DNA of 64,000 bases, taken from positions 1,364,001 through 1,428,000 of the forward strand of contig NGZR01000002.1 in NCBI GenBank assembly GCA_002197995.1, read 5' to 3'. Positions 10,250 through 22,578 of the stretch are shown here, piece after piece. A model generated the notes under the pieces. The model had not been told where the DNA came from and made no database searches. It saw only the letters and a program-made list of their open reading frames with translations. Source of the DNA: Gaeumannomyces sp. JS-464 (Eukaryota; Ascomycota; Sordariomycetes; Magnaporthales; Magnaporthaceae). Each line of letters begins with the position of its first letter. Position 1 is the first letter of the stretch. Position numbers and translations under genes: made by a program.

Positions 10250-11350
10250 ATTAAGTTGGTAATAGTATCGGGCCTAGGCTGCCTTGCATGCAACGGCACC
10301 AACAATTGAAATGCTATAGCGGTGGGAAGAGGTATTTTAACAAGCGAAGTTAAGGACAGGTTGGAAAAAGCGGGGTTATCCTTTCCGTCTCTTTTTTGGC
10401 CCAAACGAGGGCCTTTTGCCCAAGCTGAATTTGCACTTTCCAAGGTGGCTATATGTGCAGAATTTATTAGTTTAACGTGGCGCTATAACTTGATAATGTG
10501 GCCATGCCCAGCTAATATTTATTAATGCTCGTTCCTGCCGTGCTTTGAAAGGCAGCAAGCATAACCGAAGCCGATTGGGAAAAAAAGGGCAAAGAATTAG
10601 AAAGATAGCCACCCCATAACGGTTTTACAAGGATTTTATCGTGGTTCGAAGCCGAATAAATCCCTGCATTAAAAGCATAGCTCGATACGTTAAACCGCTC
10701 GTCGGTGATAGCAAATTTGTCCTTATCGATACCCCGCAAACGGCAGGAAACCTCCAACCCCGCACGAAGTTGCAAAACACGAGCTTTCTTAACTGCTGGC
10801 TAGCTTAAACTCCTTAACAGTCGGACCGCGACTTTATATGCGTGTTATCCTCGTCGAACAAATCCAGCCTTAGGCGCTAATCCTCCTTCGCGAAATCCTC
10901 GACGTGGACCCGGTGTTTTTCGCAGGCCATGTAAACGCCGACTTTTAAAACATCGAAAAAACGCCGCCTCCTCCTCCCTTTGCTTTATTTCCATCGCAAC
11001 TTGCCGAAAAGGGGTTTTTATATATTCATTATTAGCACATAATATATTTGGGGAACTCGTCCACGTTCGATGCCCCGCCGTACGCTTTTAAAACGGACTC
11101 GAACCCCCACGCAACGTCCGCCAACTGCCTCCCCTATCGGGAAGACAACTTGCTTTTGCGCGGGATGTTGCTTCACGTTACTGCGAAGGATGGCCGACGG
11201 CTCGTGGATTTGTAGGTTTCCCCAAAGCTCGGCCCTAACCCACATAGGTCCTAACCAATCTATTTTAGGCCTCGTTTTTGTTAATACCCCAGTTAATAGG
11301 GTCGTTGCCACTGTAAATGCGGGAAATATAATAAAGCATTCGAGCAAACC
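10250..11350 (-). pseudogene. DUF7580-domain protein, degraded
   Basis: Minus strand. Near 11110-11050 the frame gives VLKAYGGASNVDEFPKYIM. At about 10955-10800 it gives FFDVLKVGVYMACEKHRVHV and RLRLDLFDEDN, and at 10745-10512 IDKDKFAITDERFNVSSY, GIYSASNHDKILVKPLWGGY and LPFFSQSASVMLAAFQST. The last block corresponds to the DUF7580 segment of the form SLLxxxxLSRRKRLxLAxxLASSVLQLxxTxW, and the His-rich block to its HxVHLxLE segment. Stops occur at Gln positions and several frames must be joined, so the extent is approximate. It lies upstream of, and on the same strand as, the RelA/SpoT-NB-ARC gene. Function unknown. Confidence 0.5.
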
Positions 11351-11369
11351 TTTACATGGTGGCTTTTAG

Positions 11370-11530
11370 TGTTACAGCGGTTGGGGTGGCTGCAAAGGAG
11401 TGGTTAAAAAAGAGATGTATTAAGAAGAAATTAAAGCCGGAGGCCGATGCGTGCGTTGCACTTTATCTATTGCCTAAGGGGATGACGTAATGCGGGCCCG
11501 TGCGCCCTAAACCCCCCAATCGCCGTAACA
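11370..11530 (+). mobile_element. Solo LTR, family C (161 bp), with perfect 5-bp target duplication
   Basis: The element starts TGTTACAGCGG and ends CGCCGTAACA, the TG..CA ends of an LTR with extended inverted termini. It is flanked by TTTAG on both sides (11365-11369 and 11531-11535). An inverted, diverged copy is at 19683-19843. No internal retroelement region is present, so it is a solo LTR or a small terminal-repeat element. Confidence 0.8.
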
Positions 11531-11589
11531 TTTAGGACTTCGTACAGCCGGCACCCTTCCCATCCTTTTCGGCCACCGGAAACGCCGAT

Positions 11590-12360
11590 TGTGGCTTGCA
11601 AAATCCTCCTTACCAAAGGCCCATATTCGGCAGCCTCGTCCACTACTTCGTTAATTACTGCCGGCTACAGGGGTTTTCGGCCAATGCCATGCAACCATCG
11701 GACATCCTCACCCTGGGCTACTACCCGATCCGCATCACGCTGGCCGAATGGGTTCTTTACACTCACCTAGCCAGCCGATACGTTAAGTTTTATAAATATA
11801 CCTTACGGGACGTCCACAATCGGCTGCACGACAGCGACATTATCGATTTCCAGCGCTGGCGGCGACGTGCAAGCAAAGCTAACACAAGCTGGCCCTTTTC
11901 GCCGAGTTCGTCTACCACTGGCTTCCTCGCAAGCAGCAAAAGTAGCGGCCAGCGGACGACAATGGTGTCGACAAATAGCAGCAACCTTGGGACCTGGTTT
12001 TTAAAGATATCGGCTTTTTGCAATCGCAGCTTAGGGACCACAGCCACTCGCTGGAGCAAATAATCCCTATAGCGACGGCTATGGTACAACTGCTCGACTC
12101 GCGGCAGTCGATCGCCCAGTCGGGCAAAATCACGCGGCTAACATATATCGCCCTCGTCTTCGTACCGCTGTCCTGGGTCGCCGGCTTGTTTAGCATATCC
12201 GAAAGTTACTTGCCGGGGGGAGCGGCGAATTCCGGGTGTACTGGCCACGGCGCTGCCGCTGCTCCTGGTAATCCTGCTTGGTCCGCTTTCGCGGACGCAA
12301 AGGCCGCTGGAAGGCCTAAAAGGCTTGTGGGACTGCGCTTTCGAGACATTTAAAGGCGAG
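11590..12360 (+). pseudogene. CorA-like membrane protein (fungal Mg/Zn transporter superfamily), degraded
   Basis: The + frame is open from about 11590, with LGYYPIRITLAEWVLYTHLA and YKYTLRDVHNRLHDSDIIDF. It then shifts frame near 11868 and resumes as KLALFAEFVYHWLPRKQQK. After 12000 comes KDIGFLQSQLRDHSHSLEQI, IATAMVQLLDSRQSIAQSGK, then LTYIALVFVPLSWVAGLFSI and a second hydrophobic helix ATALPLLLVILLGPLSR after another one-base shift. The pattern of a long helix, SR.s, LTxlALVFVPLSFvaSLFsM and a second TM helix is that of fungal CorA-like proteins. Three Gln codons are now stops. No GMN selectivity motif is seen, as in many fungal relatives, so ion transport is not assured. It begins 60 bp after the solo LTR. 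Members often accompany HET and NLR-type genes. Confidence 0.75.
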
Positions 12361-15275
12361 CTGGGGATAAATTGGATTTGGAAAACTTGTAATGCATCGA
12401 AACATGTGGTTGTTATAATGCATTCCGCTCGAACAATTTTAATAACGTAATACAAAATTGAATTGGTTTTAACCGTTTTTAACACTACTTACTGTCCCGA
12501 CCACTCCCCGGATAGTAATAACCCAACCGGAGTGCTTTTACAAGCTTGCGCGCTATTACAAGGCAAATCGAAATCCCACCGCGGGGTTAACCATTACATA
12601 ATTGTTTCGGAACCCCGCTATAGGGTTTGTAGGTCGCGCCTTTCGAGCAGGGCGCAACGCACTTTTGTTTGCTTTTGTAGGCATGGATCGCTAATCCAAC
12701 TTTAGGATAAATTGCAGCATCGCCTTTTAATCCCTTTAAATATACCGTAACATTTAAAAGCAAATTATCGCAAACAGCTTGCTTAGCGTTATCCCGAAAG
12801 TCGCACGAAACAAAACTGAAAAAATAAATCCGTCGGTCCGTTTTTGCCAATTCCGAGGAGGAATAGGGCGTACAAAACCTAACACCGGCGTCACATCGCT
12901 AGCGATAGCTAAAGCGAAGGTAGGGAGTTCGGGCGCGATGGAACCTGGAAACGACTGGGCGCGATAACCGGGGCGCGACAGCCGGAGCGCGGCTTTTTTA
13001 AGCTGCCGCGACGGCGCTCGAAAGCAGTAACACCCACCGGCTTCCTCGGAGCCTCGGTCCGCTCGGCGCTTAGTAAGTGGAGGGTTAAAGTGTTTTAAAA
13101 CCGCACTTTTACTCGGAAAGTTTCCGGCAACCGTCGCAAAAATGGGAAATCGGCGCTTTTGGTTTGCTTAAGGAAATTAATAGGCGGGTTAAATTAGCTT
13201 AACTTCGGTTATGTGGAGTTTTGGGAACAGGGGCCGCTAAAATAATTAGCTAGGTTTAAGCTAAACCCATATATCGATATTACGGCCGCGGTTTGCAACC
13301 ATCGCAGCCAATCGCGCTGTGTTAAATGTTAGTCGTCGGCAACCCTTTTTTTTCGGTTGCGGAAGCCGCCGTAGTTTTTTAAGTGTGTGGACGGTATGCA
13401 CGGTTCCTTTTGTTCCATAAAAGGAGGTGGTAAAGGTTCGGGCGAAACAGGTATAAACGGTAAGCCGAATGGAAATTTCGATTAAAAACCTTTCACTTTT
13501 TGTTACATTTACGGCGTGGCTTAAAACGCGCTTCCAAACGCGGCTAGTGCCGGGTATGGGGAACGCGGTCGTGCTAACATTAAAAGGGGCGTGTAATCGG
13601 CAAAATGTCGCGATAAAGCCTTAATGGAACCAAAGCCTTTAGTAATAACGAGGGGAAACGCTGGAGTTAGTCGAGATCGGGTGGTAAAGGACGAGTGATT
13701 TGCACCTGCGTAAGTACACGGTTTGCGTCGAGCCCGGCTCGCCACCTTACAGCCCCGAACGCCACGCGTCCGTGGAAGGCGCGGGCGGAACGCCGTTTAT
13801 TTCGCTTAAGCGTATAAGGGACTAAGCGGGTTCACGTCGCGCCGCAGCTACCTGCTTTAAAGTCGTTTTTAGGTATTCGGTAACACTTCGCCAATCTAAT
13901 TATCCCAATTCTATTTAATCCTAGTTTGGCTTTGCATAATTTTTTGGGGGATGACCGCTACGATACGGCCGCGCCGCACCAGCAGTATTTAACGAAAGAG
14001 CCGGGGGGACGAAAGCTTCACCATGTCGTCCGACGGCAAGGGATTAGCTCCGGTCCGCACTAATGCTGTCGGAGCTAAAGCAAAGTCGGCTTTAAGCTCC
14101 AGCATGCGTAATCGCTTGGAAGGGGTAAAGGCTGCTAAAAACATTATAATGCCGGGGGGGTTTTATATAAACGGCCAAGGCACAGTTGAAATCTCGACCA
14201 ATAAGTTCCTGTGTTGGTAGGAGTGGTACTCCTGTAAGCACGGAGATTTCCAAAAGGAATAAACAAAGATTTATAAATTTTAAACTGGTGTTTGTAATAA
14301 TGCATGATTCTTTAAGGAATTTAGTTACAGGAAGGGTGTTATGGCACGGCAGGCCCTTTTGGGCTGGCCGGTTTTTAAGCCCTTCCAGGAAGGGCGGTCA
14401 CGTGGCGGCCGTTGGCCCGTGCTTTAATTAACCGCACAAAAAACCCTGCCAATCAATCCCGGTGCGGAGCACCGCGATTCCTTCCTGTTCCTTAGCTTTA
14501 AATAGCCAAATCAACCTTCGGGCACATCGCAACCTCGTCTTTTTGCCCGATACGAAAACCGTAACAAAGGGGATTTGTTAAAGGTGTAAGGCGGCCGCAA
14601 GGCCGCTTGCAAAAAAGGGAAATAGCTTTGTATTGTTTGTGTTCTTAAAAAGAGGTGATAATCCGGTGGGTAACGCTCTCGTGGGTAAAGTAAGGCACCG
14701 GCGCACGGGCTAACTCCTTACAGGATCGCAAAATCCCCTTTTATAAGCTTGTGGGAGCGCACGGTCCTTAGGCCTGCTGCTTTACGAGGGTAGGCCCTTT
14801 TTGGATGCACGCGCTAAATTACATGGATTAACATCCTGTTTATATCCCAAGCAAGGTGCAAAGTTACGTTGCTAAACCCAGGTTATCGTCGTGCCCGCAG
14901 TAGGTCCTCGCGCAGCACTATTACCGATTTAAAACTTTACGATACGGAAGCAGCAGCCGGGCCCAACCCTTTTTAAATAACGTTTCCTGGCATGCAAACT
15001 GGTTTAGGTTTGTGGCTGGTAATAGCTGGTAACGTAAGCTCGGCTCCGACTTCAAAGCCGCCCGGCGCCCCGCGTTTAACATTAGGGGCGGCTTATTTCG
15101 CGATTAAAGGCGCCTTTCGTGTGGCGGAGGTCCTCGAGGCATTAACCGAAAGCAAATCGAATCCTACGGCGTTTATTAAGCAATTTCCACCCAGGCATAC
15201 CACTGCCCCTTAATCGTGCGCACGTAAAGTCGACGTGATAATGAGTATTAACAAGCCGAGCTGGTTGGCCGGGTA
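12361..15275. other. Gene-poor stretch with unrecognised coding-like fragments
   Basis: The - strand 12400-12850 is the longest readable piece (AVCDNLLLNVTVYLKGLKGD, with several cysteines), and the + strand 14992-15213 is open with Ala/Leu-rich content. Neither shows a family I know. The GC palindrome GCGGCCGCAAGGCCGC lies near 14591. High TpA throughout suggests the same mutational decay as in neighbouring genes. Confidence 0.3.
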
Positions 15276-17113
15276 AGTCCGTGCACCCCCTGTTGGCCAC
15301 CTTGCACAGGCCCGATCACGACTAAACCTAGTGCATTCGACTGCATATTTCTACCTTTATTTAACTAACCTCGATATAACTGTATATAAATTCCTAATTA
15401 AAACTTTCCGCGCTTTTTGATGCTTATCATTTGCTTCCTTAAGTTGCCCCCCTGCCTTTGCAACGCGCCGGATATCCACGAAGGTCTCGTTGGGATCCGG
15501 CACCACCCTCCTCCTTTTGCGAGGCCGCCGTGCCTCCAATTCGGCCTCCAGCCGCCTAATTTTTTGCAGGGCCTTAGCTAATTCGAATTCACGCGCCTTA
15601 TAACCTTTTTGGAGCTTCCGGAAAAAAGTCGGGCCGTAGGGCTTGCTGGAAGTCGGGGCCTTAAGGCGCTGATTTGGGAGGCCAACTTTCGGGATCGTTT
15701 GGGAGTTTCCAAAGGCACCCGGAACTGCAAGGAAAGGACCTTTAAACGTTGTTTGGCCCTAATATCCTTTGCAAATTGTTAAATTCTGGCTCGTTAACTG
15801 TTTTGGTTGGAGTTTTCGAGTAAAAGTCGGCTTAATAGGGGTTTTCGGATATTCCGGGGCCAAAGGCCCGATGCCCGCCACCTCGACTTAATTATATAAG
15901 GGGTAAGGGCTTGTGATTTTGCGGAGGCATAAGCCTGTAGGAAGCGCCTTTTTCCGGCCACAGTTAAGCAGGTAAATAAAGCCCGGGAGCCGATTATTTT
16001 GCGGTAGGCGTGTTTAAGAGGGCTAAACACGGATAGGTTTAAAGGCTGCCAAACGTGCGAGGAATAAAGGGGTAAATAAAGGAGATAAACGCTATTTTGG
16101 AGGCAAAAATACATAAACTCTTTGGTTATATGGGATCCGTGGCCATTTAAAATTAAAAGCCGGGGTTTAGGGGTAGGGGGTCGCGTGCGAGGGAGAAAGA
16201 CCTTTTGCAGCCATTTTACTGCAGTACGGTTAGAAGTCCAGCCGTTTTTCGTTGCGGTGAATTGCCAGCCTCGGAATTGGCTTTGATTTTCCGGAAACCA
16301 CTGCTCCTGCACGTATTTTCCCTTGAAAATAATAAGGGGAGGAAGCGAAACTCCAGTGGCCGAAATGCACTCGAGAAAGCTCGTCCAAGTGCGAAATCCG
16401 GGCTTTTTTCTTTGCAAAAGCCGGGCCTCCGCGAGGCCTAGGACGAGCCCGTTACCCGTTTTGCCCTCCTGTAGGCCGCCCTCGTCCAGATTATACGTAT
16501 ATTCCGGCTTGATTCGGGCCACCTCCGGGACCTCCAGGCGCTGCCACCACCGCTCTATTACTTCCGTAGTAGCCCTTTTGAAACGGGCCGACTTTATGCG
16601 CCGGCCTTTGCCGACCCGGATCTCCGATATCTTCGCAGAAAACGCCTAATCCAGCGCTTCCCGAGGGCCGGTTCGGTGCCCTTCCGGCGTAGGATCTCCT
16701 TTACAAAAAATCGAACTTCTTCATGCGTTAAAGGGAGGCCTAGGGAGGCCTAAACAAGAACCCAATTTGCTAAGGGCCTCTCCTGCTCAGGTCCTAACCG
16801 TTGGTACGGTTCTTGTGCCTGTCGGATGGGTAGAGAGCCTTTAAGACGGTGCCGTAAGGTTAACCTCGGTATACCCCAAAGTCGGGCGGCCTTCGCGATT
16901 GGGACCTTCGCTTGCACGGCGGCGACGGCCTGTTCGACCTCCTTTTCTATATACGCTTTCTCCGGCATTTCAGCGTTCGAATGCAGCAAAAAGTAAGGAA
17001 AACGGATTAAAATTGATGAAATCCCGTAAAATTGAAGTACGCGCGACGATTCGAGGCCGTGGGGCTGACGAGGTGGCCAACAGGGGGTTAGGCTAACAAG
17101 GGGTGCACGAACT
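15276..17113 (-). mobile_element. Fot1/pogo-type DNA transposon, full length (1838 bp) with TIRs and TA duplication
   Basis: The left end is AGTCCGTGCACCCCCTGTTG after TA at 15274-15275. The right end, read inward on the minus strand, is AGTTCGTGCACCCCTTGTTA, with TA at 17114-17115. The ends match apart from transitions and show the TA duplication expected of Tc1/mariner-pogo elements. Fot1 of Fusarium is of similar length. The element carries a single transposase frame on the minus strand (next entry). Nearly all differences between the two ends are C/T or G/A. Confidence 0.93.
15357..16989 (-). pseudogene. Pogo/Fot1 transposase, catalytic Asp residues changed to Asn
   Basis: The N-terminal helix-turn-helix region is at 16989-16750: IEKEVEQAVAAVQAKVPIAK, then LWGIPRLTLRHRLKG, the HTH_Psq/CENP-B type DNA-binding domain. 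The DDE_1 catalytic core is open at 16522-15794. It has NLDEGG (first Asp intact), then ILNGHGSHITKEFM where the family has LVDGHGSH, and WQPLNLSVFSPLKHAYR where it has QPLDvgvFxPLK. The second and third catalytic Asp are thus both Asn. A basic C-terminal tail (KRRRVVPDPNETF) lies at 15539-15357 after stops. The element therefore cannot move by itself. TIR and TA context confirm identity. Confidence 0.92.
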
Positions 17114-17871
17114 TACGAACCAGCACCGCACGCCTATGCATAACCAGCTAGCCTGCTAATTATAAATAGGGATGCAAACCTTGCTTAAAAATGTTGCGTG
17201 CATATCCATCGCTCGTTACAGTGGTAAAAAAAAAAAAAAGGCGTGCACGTTAGGGAAGCAAATTATATGCAGGTAAAAAAGCTAAAGGCAGGTTGTTCGA
17301 AAAGACCTTATGGGAGTTGGATGGGAACATTTTCGCCACGTCAATATAGGCACGCCGATTAAAAAAAATGGGGAATTTAAAAGGACTAATAAAAGCTTAC
17401 ATTTCCCCTTATATTTAGCTAAAAAAAAATTTTATAACTTGTTCGGTACGCCACTAATTAACTTTTACTCATTCCAGCTTTTTTCCAATTTTTTTAAAGT
17501 ACTCGTCGAGGTTCCAATGGCAGGCAATACAGGACGGAACAGTTTCGTATTCCTTTTTTTTTTTTGGTTGGGGTGGTAAGGCACCCAAGCCGATTCGAAA
17601 GTCCTTTAAGCAAGTGGGTACTATAGGAAGCCATCGCAAAATGCTTAAGGAAAAGTGCGTTAAAGTTAGTAATACCGCAAAGGGCGAAATCGTGCCATGC
17701 CAAATCCAAAAAGCACCTTGTGTAATTCGCCAAATCCCAGCTAAGGTCCCAGCTAACGCGAGGCATGGTAAACAACTGGCGGAGGCGATTTCGAAAAACG
17801 CAAACTTTTACAGTCGGAAAGACGTTCTTCCAAAATCTTAAGCTTAGCTTGCTCGTAGTAGCTATTAAGGC
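17114..17871. other. No gene recognised
   Basis: An A-run of 13 lies at 17226 and T-runs near 17550. Open fragments on both strands (17310-17579, 17614-17841) look like shadows of low-complexity sequence. Nothing is assignable. Confidence 0.25.
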
Positions 17872-18087
17872 TGTTAAGCAGGCAAAGTAAACGTTAGCAG
17901 TAAAGTAGATTTTTTTTTTTGCAGAAAAAAGGGAGGCCCGGAGGGCCCGGCCTGCACAAAATTGGGATATCCCCAATTTTGTAAGGGGGGCCCGCTGGTA
18001 GGGCTCGTTCTTATTTAAGATAAGGGCTGCGGGTCCCTAAAAGCCCCGCACCTCCAGCTATTTACAAAGGCCCTGCTGGCCGTAACA
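17872..18087 (+). mobile_element. Solo-LTR-like repeat, family B, copy 1
   Basis: The repeat starts TGTTAAGCAGGC and ends GCCGTAACA and is about 90% identical by eye to 58706-58916. Shared landmarks are GGGAGGCCCGGAGGGCCC, the palindrome ATTGGGATATCCCCAAT, and CTATTTACAAAGGCCCTGCT near the end. TG..CA ends suggest an LTR. A clear target duplication is not seen (left AAGGC, right GTGGC). Confidence 0.65.
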
Positions 18088-19682
18088 GTGGCATACGGTG
18101 ATGGGACTGGTGGGGCGAGGAGTTACAGTACCTTATGCGAAATCGAAACGCAATAGTGGAGCCTTAAGTTAATAATGTTAACGCATGCATAACACAAGTG
18201 ACGCAAGCCCATGCGTTTGGCTGCTCCAAACGGGGCGGCCCAATTGGGAAGCCGCTTTGGGCTAGGTGTGTTACAGGAGGCAAGGTAGCGACGCGAGTAA
18301 CGGGAAGTAACATAACGGTCCCAGGTTAACATACTAACAGCCAAAAGTGGCTTAAGTGGCGAAGGTGAAAATATAATTAAAAGTTCCACCTGTTAATTTT
18401 TGGTATTTAAATGTTTCCAAAAGTACCCAAAAGTATAAAGGAGCACCCTATTAAAAAGGCTGTCGTTTATGCAATAAATTAAGCGACGTCGCAGCAGTAA
18501 CTTAGGAGCTGGAAACGGTTATCCAAAGCTAGAAAACTATTTCGCTAAGCCAAACCTGTAAGCAGGATTTAAAAACGGCCATCGCGTGGTACGATTGGCT
18601 ACTTTGGGAATTAGAAAAAAAGATCGAAAAACCTGGAAACAGCTATTCGGAGCTGGAAACAGCTACGTTATAAACCAAAAATAAAGGTTTATAAAAAATG
18701 CCGCATCGAAGCTTTTAAAAGTACCGACTATAAAAAGGCAGTTGAAAACAAACCAGTAACCACCGGGAGCTAAAGGATAAATTAACTATTAAAATCGCGT
18801 ACTACGGGCGATGGGGTTAATTATTCCTTATTACTAAAAACCCTATTTTCCAGCGACTACTGTAAATGACCCCGCTTTAAACGGCAATTATTTACAAAAT
18901 TATGGAAACATTTCCCCACGCGGTAAACAACTAGTTATTCATACCACAAAGTCCATTTAAGCAAATAAACACGACAAATTAAAGTGCTTAAACCAGTTTT
19001 GTACCTTTAGCTAAGCGACCAAAAAAAAGAGATAAAAGGGGTGAAAATTTCCGAAAGAGATGGAAAACCTTGGTTAAAACTGGACGCCAAATCCATTAGG
19101 ACTACGGCGTTAATATTTATTTCTCGATTTTAATGCCCGTAAAACGCATGAACTTTGTTTTTCGTTCCAGCAAAAACGTCGCGCCTGTGCTTCCTGGTGA
19201 TTTTGTATAAACTCCCCCTTTCTTATAGCGCAATGCCTGCTAACAATAAGAAGGAAATACTTTACCCCCCGCCGGTCGTAATTACGGGAGTAGATAGCAT
19301 TAGGTTGGAGGATAGGAACCGAAGTTTGGAAAGTACAGCTTTAATAGGTAATCCGGGATCGGTTATATAGGACCATTAGTAACTTTGGTAAAGCCGTAAT
19401 ATTAAACCATGTCCAGTCGTAATTGGTGCAGGAAACATTTAATAAAGGGTGCAAAAGCCTCCATCTTTTCCAATGTTTATTTAAGCATAAACTTGTTTGT
19501 GGCCGCGGCGTGTCCGCCCGGGGAGCCGCACCTTCGAGCGAAAGCAGCACAGGACGACGATCTGGTTAGGAGCAGACTTAAGGTGCGAATGGAAACGAAA
19601 CCGAGTTTTCGATAAACTTTAATGGAATAGTGAAAAGTTTCCCAAGCATTAAGGCACTGTCGATAAGCGCTTAAATTTCGAC
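18088..19682. other. Strongly TpA-rich, no gene recognised
   Basis: I counted by eye 59 TpA steps in 18421-19020 (600 bp), about four times the density of the intact ORF at 59.8 kb. Fragments such as 19155-19370 (+) have no recognisable domain. The stretch is consistent with heavily mutated old repeat or gene sequence. Confidence 0.3.
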
Positions 19683-19843
19683 TGTTACGGCGATTAGGGG
19701 GTTTAAAGCGCACGGGCCCGCATTACGTCATCCCTTTAGGCAATAAATAAAATGCAACGTACGCATCGGCTTCCGGCTTTAATTTTTTCTTAATACATTT
19801 TTTTTTTAACCACTCCTTTGCAGCCACCCCAACCGCAGTAACA
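19683..19843 (-). mobile_element. Solo-LTR-like repeat, family C, inverted copy
   Basis: This is the reverse complement of 11370-11530. On the + strand it reads TGTTACGGCGATTAGGGGG at the start and CCAACCGCAGTAACA at the end, sharing the CATTACGTCATCCC core. Differences are mainly C/T and G/A. Flanks (TCGAC and ATTGG) show no target duplication, so this copy is older or rearranged. Confidence 0.7.
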
Positions 19844-22578
19844 ATTGGTATACACCGACCGCGTTTTACATGTAGCCAAAAACAACGGACGACGGCATGC
19901 CTTTAAGCTAGCCGCTGTTTAAAGTAGGCCCGTAAACAAAGCTTACCCGGCCGTCTTACAAGTGCCACGTTTCGGCTTCGGCTTTACCCGTCCGTCGGTC
20001 GGAGGTGGCATTAAATTTGCAAGCTTTACACCCATGTAAAGCCTTGTAACCTGCGGACACTTACGGGGCTCGACCATTTCGAAATTGTCGGCAACTATAT
20101 CCGCCACCTAACCCAACCCGTAAAAAGCTTTCCTTTACTTAACCTAATCGCAAAAACCCTAACCCCACTTCCACAAAAAATATGGCAGGGGTGCTTACCC
20201 ATTGCCTTATCCGGAAATCCGCTTTTCGCCCCACCCCGACGCTTTACGTAAAAAGTTCGTTATTAAGGGTTACGTTGCCTATAACCCCGCTGCCGCCCCC
20301 GGGCGATAGCTTATGGTATTACCACGCTTAAAGCGCATAACGGCGCGCGGCGCGACTACGAGTGTCGTATAAGTGCCGGCGCTCGTGCGCAGCTACCAAG
20401 CTATAGGTGCGCAAGTTTAACTTTTGAAAGCGTTGCCTTGCTCGGCGGCAGCTGGGACGACGCGCTGGGCTCGCATGTGGGGCTTTCTTTACTAGGGAAT
20501 TCACGATCTTTTTAAAAATTAAAAGCGGAATGCAAGGTCGTATATGTTAGCATTTACTTGCTTATATTCGACGGTAATTTCCAAGTCCATTTTTGGAAAC
20601 CCGCTAATTCGACTAGCATTTTTTTTTTTTTTTTAAGTTTATGGGCGGTGCATAAGGAAAAGGGTTTACAGTCGTAAAGGTGGGAAAATCGTCCTACACT
20701 TAAGCCGTGTAAAGTGGAAAATCTATCCTAAAACGCTCGGGCTAGGCTTTTGCACCTTACGTTATGCTTGCACGCCCGACAAGGTTTGTTTTTTGTAACC
20801 CTTACTGCGGGTGTTATGGGCGGGCACAATTGCCGCATGTAAGCTGCTAAACAAACTTTAAAATTAAAAATGGAAAAAAAACGAGGGAATTTACAAAGTG
20901 TGCGTGCTCGTGCCCTCGCCTAAATGCCGGGTGGTGGGCACGTGCATGGCTAAGTTAGCCGGACCTTACGCCACGCCATAACAGCGGGGTAGCGTTAGCT
21001 TGCGTAGTTTTCGTACTAAGTACTTGTAGGAACAAAGGAAACCAGGAAGTAACGAGTGGGATGCATATTTAATATGGTAACAGCCATAAATTGCTATTAG
21101 TAAAGCAGTAAACGAGGTGGCTAAAAGTTATTTTACGAACATTATGTACTAAGTGGTTTTAAAAGTATCGAAAGTAGGGCTTTTTTTTTATTACCCTGCC
21201 TAATTAAAACAGAAACTGCTTAGGAGAAAACCGCCACCTGGAGCGAAAAGCGGCCAGTAACAGCCCTAACGGCTTTGTAGTTACGCACTAACCTGTAACC
21301 TATCTTAGTATCCGTTTTTAGTTCCCTTATAGTTTTGCTTTACTACGAAAAAAACCGATTTAGCTTGCTTTTTTATATTTTTAACGAGTTGTAAAAGCCA
21401 GTCCGGAATGCAACTTTTGGATTACTACTTGTCCTATGTAACGCCAAATCTCCTGCCTTTAAAGTTCGCTTCGTTTAGGACAACCTCCTCGGAAATGCCC
21501 TCCGTTGCCATAACAACGCAGGCCCCATACCGCCTTGTCGCGCAGCTTCGAGTCCTCCCGCCTACCGGCGATAAGGTCTTCCTCCCCGTTTTAATCATGT
21601 ATGGCGGGTAACTTTCCAATCTTAACGTTATTAAGGAGTTTAGGGGAATCGCCGGGCTTTTGGAACGCCCTACCAGCGCCGTAACCGGTTGCCTATTGCG
21701 ATGACGTAATCGGGAGTAGCTTGTTTTTTAGGGTAGGGTACTTAAGTCGGAAGCAGTTAACCGAGTGACTTTGGGCGTTTGGATAATGAGGTTAATTAAT
21801 GTAATCGCCTAGTGGCTAAACTAAAGTGCAAAAAAAAAATATTAACTAATGGCAATCCCTTAATTAACGTTTTGTTTACATTGGAAGGGAAACGCTTGTT
21901 TTGTACTTGGGTTTTCCAGCTTAGGAGCGTTAGCGGCTGGGGCCGCTATCGCTCCCTTTCGCGCCAAAATGGCATTATATGCTTTCCTTTCTAATTTTTA
22001 AAGATTACTTTCGTCCGTGCGTTCTTATCTTATCTTACATTCACGTAATCCTGGTGTTAGTTGGGGATTCGGGCCTTTTTTTGTTCCGATTCCGTTAGCG
22101 GCCCACCCAGTGTAGTTATAAATTCCCGCAGATAAAGCCGCGTTGTTAGGCGCCAGGGCAACGAAACGGCCGGTAAAAAAGGCCGCTGGCTTCCACCAAA
22201 CCCGCAAAAGCACCCGAACTCCCGAGCTACAATTTCACAATCCTTTATAACGACTTACGAACTTACTTTCACCATCTTTTAGGCCATTCGAAGCAACCCA
22301 CCTAAGAAACCGCCAAGCAATTCCCCCCCACCCCCAAAACACATACCATAAAAAAAAAAAATCTTTTCCGGCTCGAAGTGCGGGCGGGCAAAGCAACGTT
22401 CGACATTAAACATCGGTATGCATAGGCAATTAGGCGAAATAGCCTCCGAGCCTACCTTTACACAATCGAGTGCGGTTGTAAGCCACAGGCCGTACGGCAC
22501 ACCTCTTAACATCCCGGGATTGGCAAACGCGCGACACCAAGTGCGGGCAGGTAAGCAGCCGTATGTGGACATCCGGCG
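19844..22578. other. No gene recognised
   Basis: Open fragments on both strands at 21408-21619 mirror each other and neither has a known motif. A T-run lies at 20619-20634. The interval 20160-20520 is GC-richer with many CpG but is not readable as a known domain. Confidence 0.25.

Noticed and set aside
12463..12850. Cys-rich small secreted protein
   Set aside because: No signal peptide, no spaced cysteine pattern, and competing frames on both strands.
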